NCBI RefSeq assembly: GCF_032335695.1
Contig: NZ_JACTOJ010000007.1
Location: forward strand, 1-64,000
Source of the DNA: JACTOJ01 sp032335695
GTDB lineage: Bacteria > Bacillota > Clostridia > Clostridiales > Clostridiaceae
Reading direction: 5' to 3'
Length of the DNA stretch: 64,000 nucleotides
The notes beneath the pieces are model-generated. The model had not been told where the DNA came from, made no database searches, and was given only the letters and a program-made list of their open reading frames with translations. Position 1 is the stretch's first letter. Each line of letters starts with the position of its first letter. This document shows, in pieces, positions 36,982-44,305 of this stretch. Both the position numbers and the translations under genes were made by a program.

Positions 36982-37863
36982 CTATCCATTAATTATAGTT
37001 CCACCATTTACATGTATGGTTTGACCAGTTACATAGGAGGCATCCGCTGAAGCTAAGTATACATAGGCTCCTGCAACTTCCACTGGCTGCCCAGCTCTTC
37101 CTAAAGGAGTATCCGCTCCGAATTTAGCACTGTCTTCCGCCTGAAAGGTAGATGGTATAAGAGGTGTCCATATAGGTCCTGGTGCCACAGCATTTACTCT
37201 TATATTTCTAGAAGCTAAATTGGTGGATAGAGATCTGGTAAAAGCAGAAATAGCTCCTTTTGTAGAAGAATAATCTAATAAGTCCTGACTTCCTTTAAAA
37301 GCTGTTATTGAGGAAGTATTTATTATTGAAGCTCCAGCCTTCATATGGAAAAGAGCAGCCTTAGTTAGATAAAACATGGCAAACACATTAGTTTTAAAGG
37401 TTTTTTCAAGCTGCTCAGCTGTTATATCTTCTAATGCCTTAGCTGGATGCTGTTCAGCTGCGTTATTAACCACTATATCAATTCTTCCAAACTCCTGCAT
37501 GGTTTTATTAACCACATCTATACAAAACTGCTCGTCTCCAATATCGCCTTTTATTAAAGTACACTTCTTACATTTCTTATCTACAAAATTTTTGGTTTCA
37601 TTTGCATCGCTGTCTTCATTCAAATATACTATTACTATGTCTGCCCCTTCTTTAGCAAAAGCCACTGCAACAGCTCTTCCTATTCCGCTATCTCCTCCGG
37701 TGATTATAGCAACCTTCCCTTTTAATTTACCATCTGTTACTCCATATTCAGGATCTTCAAATATGGGTTTAGGCTTCATAACACTTTCTATACCTGGTTC
37801 CGAATCCTGTTTTTGAAGCGGAAACCCTTTAGGAAAATTTTCTCCTGGAAAACTATTTGACAC
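36982..37863 (-). CDS. short-chain dehydrogenase, general stress protein 39 type
   Basis: 293 residues. A roughly 45-residue N-terminal extension (with QKQDSEPGIESVMKPKP) precedes the Rossmann fold, as in the B. subtilis YdaD/YhxC group. NAD(P) motif TGGDSGIGRAVA, NNAAEQHP, catalytic Ser in INTSSITAF, and Tyr-x3-Lys in YSSTKGAIS. Substrate unknown; relatives are induced by osmotic or oxidative stress. The start is GTG (37863) with GGAGGTG. A single gene. Confidence 0.9.
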   Translation of the reverse strand: MSNSFPGENFPKGFPLQKQDSEPGIESVMKPKPIFEDPEYGVTDGKLKGKVAIITGGDSGIGRAVAVAFAKEGADIVIVYLNEDSDANETKNFVDKKCKKCTLIKGDIGDEQFCIDVVNKTMQEFGRIDIVVNNAAEQHPAKALEDITAEQLEKTFKTNVFAMFYLTKAALFHMKAGASIINTSSITAFKGSQDLLDYSSTKGAISAFTRSLSTNLASRNIRVNAVAPGPIWTPLIPSTFQAEDSAKFGADTPLGRAGQPVEVAGAYVYLASADASYVTGQTIHVNGGTIING

Positions 37864-37929
37864 AGTATCACCTCCAATTAATATAACAATAATATTATTA
37901 GTAACTGAAGATATTCTATACTCGAATAA

Positions 37930-38847
37930 TCAATCAAATATTTCATCATAGCCTGGATGATCTTTAAGAATTAGCAGTTCATCATCTTCCTTAATACACT
38001 TTTTAAATCCCGAATAATTTTTTACAGCTATCTTTAAGTCATTTACAGCTTCATCAAATTTACCAATATAAACATAGAAACAAGCTCTATTATAATAAAG
38101 GAATCCTTCTTCTGGATTACTTTTTATCCCGCTGCTTATGATTTCAACAGCTTTCACATATTCCTCGTTCTCTTTATATATTATGGATAAATTTAAATAG
38201 CTATATGGATATTTGTTATTTTCATTTATGGACATCCTGTAATACTTTTTAGCTTCTTCCTCATTGCTAATTTTTCTGCAGACCACAGCCATATTAAATA
38301 AAGCAATATAATCATATGGATCTACTCTAAGAGCTTCCTTAAACATCTTGTAAGCCTTGATATAGCAATTCTGCTCCTCATACATTGAGCCTAAATTTAT
38401 GTAGCTCCAAAAATCATCTTCGTCTAATTCAAGCACCTTTTTAAAATATTTTTCAGCTTTTCCGTAATTTTCTAAATCGATGTAAGCATTGGCTGCAAAA
38501 AAGTAGGCCTTATTATAATTAGGATTTAATTCTATAGCCTTTTCATAATATTCTACAGCTTTTTTATAATCCTTTCTTTCATCATATATTATTCCTAGAC
38601 CATAATAAGCCCTAGCATCATTATGGTTTAATTTAATAACTTCCTTATATTTAGCTTCCGCATTTTTTACATCTTCCATCTCGTCATATAGAAGCGCCAT
38701 GTCTATGAGCAGCTCACCATCTGACTTTCCATTTTGCATGGCATAGGCCTTTTCATACATTTCTAATGCTCTTTCCAGCTCTCTTTTGCTGTAGAACATC
38801 TTTCCCATAGTTTTAAAATTTTCTAATTTATATCTATCTGATTGCAT
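37930..38847 (-). CDS. TPR-repeat protein
   Basis: 305 residues made almost wholly of tetratricopeptide repeats, about eight to nine copies (for example ARAYYGLGIIYDERKDYKKAVEYYEKAIELNPNY, with the typical W/L-G-Y-A-F-A-P positions). It is likely a protein-interaction scaffold; no partner is evident. The ATG at 38847, eight bases after AAGGA, is preferred over the ATG at 38871, which has no ribosome binding site. Confidence 0.8.
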   Translation of the reverse strand: MQSDRYKLENFKTMGKMFYSKRELERALEMYEKAYAMQNGKSDGELLIDMALLYDEMEDVKNAEAKYKEVIKLNHNDARAYYGLGIIYDERKDYKKAVEYYEKAIELNPNYNKAYFFAANAYIDLENYGKAEKYFKKVLELDEDDFWSYINLGSMYEEQNCYIKAYKMFKEALRVDPYDYIALFNMAVVCRKISNEEEAKKYYRMSINENNKYPYSYLNLSIIYKENEEYVKAVEIISSGIKSNPEEGFLYYNRACFYVYIGKFDEAVNDLKIAVKNYSGFKKCIKEDDELLILKDHPGYDEIFD

Positions 38848-39034
38848 AAAATCATTCCTTTTAAATTTCATAATTATAATTGCAGTAATTTAATCTCTTT
38901 TAAAAAAACAAGGTTAATTTATGAGATTATTATACCACATATAAATCTTCAAATTTGTATTATAAGCTAATCTAAAGAATTTTTTAGGAATTTATGCTTT
39001 TTATATATTGGTGTGTTATTATATAATAATTATA

Positions 39035-39507
39035 GGTTCTGCTTTAAATCAGTGTTGATTTTTCGCTGATTTAAAACTTCCTTTAGTTCGGGGAGGCCAC
39101 TGAAAAACTAAAAAATATTACTAATTTAGATATATTTGTATATTTTCGCAGGTGATTTATGTCTAAAAAGTTGTTACAAGGCTATTAGAAGGCCTTCTGA
39201 CGCCTTACTTATTTTACCAAACAATTTGTGCAAAAAATATGGGGACTTTTTCAGTGGCCTCAGTTCGGGAGGCTATGTTTTAAAATGTTGATATTATCGT
39301 TTGAGTTCTAGGAACTCTTAGGGATTGAGACTTATAATTGGCGTAATTTTGCCCAGGACGGGCAAAGCAATTTTAGCGCCATGGACGGCGTATTAAAATT
39401 GGTAGCCAATTATAACAAAGTAGCCCTTAGAGTCCATCCCATGGGTTCTGAAAGAAACCATGCCATTGCGAAAAACGCCTTTATCAACATCCTTTTAAAA
39501 TATAGCC
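39035..39507 (+). repeat. composite structured repeat, copy B (interrupted)
   Basis: Same plan as copy A. The hairpin unit begins at 39035 (GGTTCTGCTTTAAATCAGTG and a matching arm). The large element starts at GGCTATGTTTTAAAATGTTGAT (39271) and ends at TATAGCC (39507). Stems TTTGCCC/GGGCAAA, CGCC/GGCG and the outer ATAATTGGC/GCCAATTAT are all kept, the last one perfect here. A 169 bp MITE is inserted between the two units (39093-39261). The element ends 22 bases before the thyA ribosome binding site. The gap 38848-39542 contains this and nothing else that I can support. Confidence 0.85.
39093..39261. mobile_element. 169 bp MITE with 8 bp target duplication
   Basis: Terminal inverted repeats GAGGCCACTGAAAAA (39093-39107) and its exact complement (39247-39261). 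They are flanked by the direct repeat AGTTCGGG at 39085-39092 and at 39262-39269. Removing the insert and one duplication restores a sequence matching copy A in this place. No transposase is encoded; the interior (for example the stretch near 39170) may be remnant of one. The ends resemble IS1182-like termini by memory, which is not certain. Confidence 0.85.
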
Positions 39508-39542
39508 TGATTATAAAACATTTATATCAAGGAGGAATTTTT

Positions 39543-40337
39543 TTGAATACTGCTGATAAACAATATCTAGCCGTAGTTAGAGATATATTAGACAATGGTT
39601 GTTACGAGACTGAAAATAGAACTGGTATGCCTACATACAAGCTTCCTCATAAAATATTTCAATTCAATCTTGAAAAGGAATTTCCAATACTGACGACTAA
39701 ATTTGTAGCTTTCAAGACAGCTGTGAAAGAGCTGCTATGGATATACAAGGATCAATCCAATGATGTAAAGCTTCTTCAACAGCAAAATGTGCATATTTGG
39801 GATGAATGGATGCTGGAAGACGGAAGCATAGGAACCGCCTATGGGTGGATAGTAAAAAAATACAATCTTATCGATAATTTAATAGAAGGAATTAAAAACA
39901 ACCCTCAGGGCAGAAGACATGTTATGAGCTTATGGCAAGATGAGCATCTTCAGGGAGGTGCTCTTTACCCTTGCGCATTTTTAACTATGTGGGACGTATT
40001 AGACGATAAACTTAACTGCATGCTTGTCCAGCGTTCAGGTGACGTTCCTTTGGGAATCCCCTTTAACATGACTCAATATGCAGTATTAGTTCATTTAATT
40101 GCCAAAGTAACTGGTTATAAGCCAGGCATATTCACTCATGTAATAAACAACGCTCACATATATGAAAATCAAGTAGAAGGCATGAAGCTCCAGCTCACAA
40201 GAGAAGCTCAAGCTTATGCTGCTCCAAAGCTTTGGATTAATCATGAGATAAATAATTTTTATGATTTCACAATAGATGATATAAAATTAATTGATTACAA
40301 ACATCATGATGCAATAAAAATGGAGGTATCGGTATAA
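39543..40337 (+). CDS. thyA: thymidylate synthase
   Basis: 264 residues, matching the ThyA length. Methylates dUMP to dTMP with methylenetetrahydrofolate. Active-site Cys in ALYPCAFLTMWD; QRSGDVPLGIPFNMTQYA is the conserved dUMP-binding block, and a histidine follows in NNAHIYENQ. The start is a TTG at 39543, seven bases after AAGGAGG. A longer in-frame reading upstream (from 39381) is the repeat element and has no ribosome binding site. Its stop overlaps the folA ATG, so the two are coupled. Confidence 0.95.
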   Translation: MNTADKQYLAVVRDILDNGCYETENRTGMPTYKLPHKIFQFNLEKEFPILTTKFVAFKTAVKELLWIYKDQSNDVKLLQQQNVHIWDEWMLEDGSIGTAYGWIVKKYNLIDNLIEGIKNNPQGRRHVMSLWQDEHLQGGALYPCAFLTMWDVLDDKLNCMLVQRSGDVPLGIPFNMTQYAVLVHLIAKVTGYKPGIFTHVINNAHIYENQVEGMKLQLTREAQAYAAPKLWINHEINNFYDFTIDDIKLIDYKHHDAIKMEVSV

Positions 40338-40840
40338 TGCTTGGTATTATTGTAGCAACAGATTCAAATAATCTTATAGGCAGAGATAATTCTCTGCCTT
40401 GGCATCTTCCAAATGACTTAAAAAAATTTAAGGATATAACCTCTTCTGGCAGTAAAACCATGATAATGGGCAGAAAAACCTTTGAATCCTTAAAAAAAGT
40501 TCTGCCAGGGCGAAAGCACGTAATACTTACTAGAAATGCTAATTTACACATTCAAGACGAAAATGTGGTTATCCTACATAATGTTGACGAGCTTACTCCT
40601 TACATAAACTCAAAGGAGGAATATTATCTTATAGGTGGCGGTGAAATCTTTGAGCTTCTTTTCCCATATGTTGAAAAAATATATTTAACTCTAGTAGAAG
40701 GAAATTTTGAAGGCAGCGTATATTTACCTAATATTGATATGAATGATTGGCAAATTATTAATGAAGAAAATGGAATTGTAGATGAAAAAAATAAATATGC
40801 CCATAAATTCATTACCCTAATTAAGAAAAAGCGAGGCTAA
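40337..40840 (+). CDS. folA: dihydrofolate reductase
   Basis: 167 residues, typical for bacterial DHFR. Regenerates tetrahydrofolate after ThyA. Motifs: IIVATDSNNLIGRDNSLPWHLPNDLKKFK with the catalytic acidic site (D of LPNDLK region), TMIMGRKTFES for NADPH binding, and LIGGGEIFELLFPYV. The start ATG overlaps the thyA stop (TAATG). Cotranslated with thyA; the pair makes dTMP and recycles dihydrofolate. Confidence 0.96.
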   Translation: MLGIIVATDSNNLIGRDNSLPWHLPNDLKKFKDITSSGSKTMIMGRKTFESLKKVLPGRKHVILTRNANLHIQDENVVILHNVDELTPYINSKEEYYLIGGGEIFELLFPYVEKIYLTLVEGNFEGSVYLPNIDMNDWQIINEENGIVDEKNKYAHKFITLIKKKRG

Positions 40841-40842
40841 TT

Positions 40843-41085
40843 ATGGATAATAAAGAAACAACCTTCAAGGAACAGGAAAATAACAAATTTAAAGATGAGT
40901 TTTTTATGAGAAGAGTATTTAAAAAACCCTATGTGCTTATACCCGTAGGAATCATATTGCTTATACCAGCGCTTTACTCAATATTTTTTAATTTCACTGT
41001 AGTAAGTGTACTTTTCTACGTTCCTATTGCTCTGCTGGGTCTCGGTTTACTTTTTGGTGGAATTCTTAGAATAATAAGGAATTAA
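40843..41085 (+). CDS. small two-helix membrane protein
   Basis: 80 residues: a charged N-terminus and two hydrophobic segments (VLIPVGIILLIPALYSIFF and VVSVLFYVPIALLGLGLLFGGIL). Unknown function. It starts two bases after the folA stop with GAGG-containing sequence upstream and is likely the third gene of the thyA-folA operon. Confidence 0.6.
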   Translation: MDNKETTFKEQENNKFKDEFFMRRVFKKPYVLIPVGIILLIPALYSIFFNFTVVSVLFYVPIALLGLGLLFGGILRIIRN

Positions 41086-41102
41086 TATACCTTAAAAGCT
41101 TA

Positions 41103-41159
41103 TTGATATGCTTTTACTTTGATGTTATACTTTTTACAAGTGTATATACACTTGTAAAA
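41103..41159 (+). promoter_or_regulatory. nadABC promoter and 28 bp palindromic operator
   Basis: TTGATA (41103-41108), 17-base spacer, TATACT (41126-41131), then immediately a perfect 28 bp palindrome at 41132-41159: TTTTACAAGTGTAT followed by its exact complement. The palindrome covers the expected start site, so a repressor bound there would block transcription. In Firmicutes NAD synthesis genes are commonly repressed by NiaR; whether this is a NiaR site is inferred from context, not from a motif match I can verify. Confidence 0.8.
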
Positions 41160-41186
41160 CACTATAAAGATAATGGAAGTGATTGC

Positions 41187-42092
41187 ATGTTGTTAGCAGA
41201 TGAAATATTAAAACTAAAAGAAGAAAAGAATGCACTTATATTGGCACATTACTATCAAAGACCTGAAGTACAGGAAATAGCAGATTACGTTGGCGACTCT
41301 TATTATTTAAGTAAGATAGCTAAAGATTCTCCAAATCAGCTTATAGTATTTTGCGGAGTAAAATTTATGGCTGAAAGTGCTAAAATACTATCTCCCGAAA
41401 AGACTATCCTTCTCCCTGCTTGGGATGCCGGATGCCCTATGGCTGATATGGCTGATTCAGATGAACTTATTAAATTAAAGCAGGCGCATCCCAATGCCGC
41501 TGTGGTTTGTTATATCAATTCCAGCACTGAAGTAAAAGCTGAATGTGATATAACTGTGACCTCCTCTAACGCTCTTAAGATTTTAAAAAAAATAGATAAG
41601 TCTGAAATAATATTTCTTCCAGATAAAAATTTAGGCTCTTTCATTGCAGAGCAGCTTCCAGAAAAAAAATTTATTCTCTGGAACGGCTTTTGTATAACTC
41701 ATAAAAAAGTTAATCCACAAAGCATATTAGAAATAAAGGCAATTAAACCTGATGCAAAAACCCTAGTTCATCCAGAATGCGAAAAAGAAGTGAGAGATTT
41801 GGCGGACTTTATAGGCAGCACTGGTGAAATACTGGATTATGCCACAAAATCCGAAATAAAAGACTTTATCATAGTAACGGAGCAAGGAATTCTCCATGAA
41901 TTAAATAAAAGAAACCCTGATAAAAATTTCTATATACCAGGAAAAACCATGACTTGTGTAAACATGAAAAAAACAAGACTTGAGGATATCCATTCTTCTC
42001 TGATTAATATGGAAGGCTCAATTGAAATAGATGAGGAGATACGGGTTAGGGCTTTAAAAGCTTTGACTAATATGCATGAATATGCGTGCTAA
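41187..42092 (+). CDS. nadA: quinolinate synthase A
   Basis: 301 residues, iron-sulfur enzyme. Condenses iminoaspartate with dihydroxyacetone phosphate to quinolinate. Three conserved cluster Cys regions are present: FCGVKFMAESAK, PECEKEVRD and MTCVNMKKT; also DAGCPMADM and INSSTEVKAECD. The ATG at 41187 is chosen because an upstream ATG (41103) lies in the promoter. GGAAGTGAT lies before the ATG. First gene of nadA-nadB-nadC. Confidence 0.95.
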   Translation: MLLADEILKLKEEKNALILAHYYQRPEVQEIADYVGDSYYLSKIAKDSPNQLIVFCGVKFMAESAKILSPEKTILLPAWDAGCPMADMADSDELIKLKQAHPNAAVVCYINSSTEVKAECDITVTSSNALKILKKIDKSEIIFLPDKNLGSFIAEQLPEKKFILWNGFCITHKKVNPQSILEIKAIKPDAKTLVHPECEKEVRDLADFIGSTGEILDYATKSEIKDFIIVTEQGILHELNKRNPDKNFYIPGKTMTCVNMKKTRLEDIHSSLINMEGSIEIDEEIRVRALKALTNMHEYAC

Positions 42093-43419
42093 TCTAAATG
42101 ACCTTAGCTGTGATGTCCTAATCGTAGGCACAGGGGCTTCTGCTCTATACTGTGCTTTAAATCTAAGAGAAGACCTAAATATAATTATGGTTACCAAAAG
42201 TCATGTTAGAGAAAGTAATTCCTATCTTGCTCAAGGTGGTATTTCCACTGCTCTAGACCATGAAGATATAGATTTATTTGTACAAGATACCATGAAGGCA
42301 GGAAACTATAAAAATGATATAAAATCAGTAGAGATTTTGTGTAAAGAATCTAGGGAAAACATAGATAATTTAATAGCTTTAGAAACTCCTTTCGATAAAA
42401 AAGATGGCAGCTTAGAATATACAAGAGAAGGTGCTCACCGAGTAAATAGAATAGTTCACTGCAGCGACAGCACCGGTAAAACTGTAGTTGAAACCTTGCT
42501 TAAGAACGTTAAAAATTCAAGCAATATAACCATTCTTCAGCACACTGCTCTCATAGATATAATCTCTGAGAATAATAAAGTCTGTGGTGCTATTTTAAGA
42601 GCAGAAAATTTAAACTTTAACATATATTCTAAGGTTGCTATACTTGCTACCGGAGGAATTGGAGGTTTGTTTAAAAACTCCACTAATCAGAGAACTCTTA
42701 CTGGAGATTCTATAGCTTTAGCCTTAGCTCATAATATAGCCTTAAAAGATGTTGGATATATTCAATTTCATCCTACTGCACTATACGATGAAAGCAGCGA
42801 CAGCAGAAGATTTCTTATATCTGAATCTGTCAGAGGTGAAGGGGGTAAGCTTTTTAACTCAAAAGGCGAAAGATTTATTGATGAACTCCTTCCCAGAGAT
42901 GTGGTAGCAAAAGCAATTAATAAAGAAATTGTAAAGACAGGTATCCCTTATGTTTTTTTAGATATTTCCTTTATGGGCAAAACCTATATTAAAAAAAGAT
43001 TTCCCATGATATATAACGAGTGTTTGCTGCATGGAATAGATATAACTGAAGCACCCATACCTGTATCCCCTGCTCAGCACTATTTCATGGGAGGTATAAA
43101 AGTGAACCATAACTCCGAAACCTCCATGAAAGATTTATACGCTGTAGGAGAAAGCTCCTGCACTGGAGTTCATGGCAGTAATAGACTTGCCAGCAATTCT
43201 CTTTTAGAAGCACTGGTATTTTCTAAAAGAGCTGCTGATAAAATTAACTTTGAAATAGACAAAAAGAGTTTAGCAAAGGCTTCTTCTTATGAAAATAATT
43301 CAAAGAAAAATAGTCAGCTTGATAATCATTTGCTGGTTATTGAAGAGCTTAAAAAAAGGAATGGTGATTTATACGATGAATTATTCAGCTATAGACAAGA
43401 TTATATTAAATGCCCTTGA
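42076..43419 (+). CDS. nadB: L-aspartate oxidase
   Basis: 447 residues. FAD enzyme oxidising aspartate to iminoaspartate for NadA. FAD-binding DVLIVGTGASALYCAL at the N-terminus, SYLAQGGIS, GGIGGLFKNST, QFHPTAL, ESVRGEGGKL and PAQHYFMGGI are the usual succinate dehydrogenase-family motifs. Shorter than E. coli NadB (about 540) because the C-terminal helical domain is reduced, as in several clostridia. The start overlaps the nadA end by 17 bases. The end overlaps nadC by 44 bases. Confidence 0.93.
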   Translation: MNMRANLNDLSCDVLIVGTGASALYCALNLREDLNIIMVTKSHVRESNSYLAQGGISTALDHEDIDLFVQDTMKAGNYKNDIKSVEILCKESRENIDNLIALETPFDKKDGSLEYTREGAHRVNRIVHCSDSTGKTVVETLLKNVKNSSNITILQHTALIDIISENNKVCGAILRAENLNFNIYSKVAILATGGIGGLFKNSTNQRTLTGDSIALALAHNIALKDVGYIQFHPTALYDESSDSRRFLISESVRGEGGKLFNSKGERFIDELLPRDVVAKAINKEIVKTGIPYVFLDISFMGKTYIKKRFPMIYNECLLHGIDITEAPIPVSPAQHYFMGGIKVNHNSETSMKDLYAVGESSCTGVHGSNRLASNSLLEALVFSKRAADKINFEIDKKSLAKASSYENNSKKNSQLDNHLLVIEELKKRNGDLYDELFSYRQDYIKCP

Positions 43420-44215
43420 GGAAGATGCTCCACTAGGTGATATAACCACCTCTGCTATAGTCAGTAAAAGCTCTAGAGCTTCTGTAAATCTTATTGCAAA
43501 AGAAGATGGAATAGCCGCTGGGCTTACAGTTTTTAAAAGAGTCTTTGATCTGCTAGGAGAGGTAAAAGTAAATCTTCTTAAGGAAGATGGTTCAAAAGTT
43601 TCAAAGGGAGAAATAGTAGCCATTCTTGAAGGAAATACCCATAACCTTCTTCTAGGAGAACGAACAGCCTTGAACTTACTTCAGAGAATGAGCGGAATAG
43701 CTACTCTAACCTATAAATTTACTGAAAAGCTTCAAGGAACAAAAACAAAGCTTTTAGATACTAGAAAAACCACCCCAGGGCTGAGAATACTTGAAAAGTA
43801 TTCTGTTAAGCTTGGAGGAGGCTGCAATCACAGATTTGGTCTTTCAGACGGTTTTTTACTCAAGGATAATCATATTGATGCCGCCGGAGGAGTAAAGAAT
43901 GCCATAGAAGCAGTAAGAGCTTATGGCTGCTATGGAAAAATGATTGAGGTGGAAGTAGAAACTATAGCCATGGTAAAAGAAGCTTTGGAGGCTAAAGCAG
44001 ATATTATAATGCTAGATAATATGGAGTTAGATAAAATTAAAGAAGCTTTGATATTAATAGCCGGAAGGGCTATTACTGAGGTTTCTGGAAATGTCAATTT
44101 AGAAACCATTGGTACCTTGGCAGCTACAGGTGTAGACTATATATCCGTAGGAGAGCTTACTCATTCTGCTAAGATTCTTGATTTTTCTTTGAAAAATCTT
44201 ACTCCTATATGCTAA
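43376..44215 (+). CDS. nadC: nicotinate-nucleotide pyrophosphorylase (carboxylating)
   Basis: 279 residues. Converts quinolinate and PRPP to nicotinate mononucleotide. Motifs: EDAPLGDITTSAI near the N-terminus, DTRKTTPGLRILEKYSVKLGGG with quinolinate-binding Arg and Lys, KDNHI, and VEVETIAMV. The ATG at 43376 fits the family start; the longer frame beginning at 43289 is within nadB. Last gene of the nad operon, followed by a terminator. Confidence 0.95.
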   Translation: MNYSAIDKIILNALEEDAPLGDITTSAIVSKSSRASVNLIAKEDGIAAGLTVFKRVFDLLGEVKVNLLKEDGSKVSKGEIVAILEGNTHNLLLGERTALNLLQRMSGIATLTYKFTEKLQGTKTKLLDTRKTTPGLRILEKYSVKLGGGCNHRFGLSDGFLLKDNHIDAAGGVKNAIEAVRAYGCYGKMIEVEVETIAMVKEALEAKADIIMLDNMELDKIKEALILIAGRAITEVSGNVNLETIGTLAATGVDYISVGELTHSAKILDFSLKNLTPIC

Positions 44216-44216
44216 T

Positions 44217-44245
44217 AAAAGGCCCCTACTTTCATAGGAGCCTTT
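44217..44245 (+). terminator. nadABC terminator
   Basis: AAAAGGCCCCTA, loop CTTTCA, TAGGAGCCTTTTATTATTT: stem with one mismatch and a T-rich tail right after the nadC stop. Confidence 0.88.
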
Positions 44246-44253
44246 TATTATTT

Positions 44254-44305
44254 GGTTCTGCTTTAAATCAGTGCTAATTTTTACACTGATTTAAAACATT
44301 CCTTT
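44254..44305. repeat. short hairpin repeat, copy E
   Basis: GGTTCTGCTTTAAATCAGTG and CACTGATTTAAAACATTCC with an eight-base loop. It lies between the nadC terminator and the end of the ClpE-like gene, whose stop codon directly follows. Confidence 0.85.

Noticed and set aside
39093..39261. Intact insertion sequence at the MITE.
   Set aside because: Only 169 bp with no reading frame long enough for a transposase.
39381..39542. Long N-terminal extension of thymidylate synthase (54 extra codons).
   Set aside because: The extra codons are translation of repeat copy B. They have no ribosome binding site, whereas AAGGAGG lies correctly before the TTG at 39543, and that start gives the normal 264-residue length.
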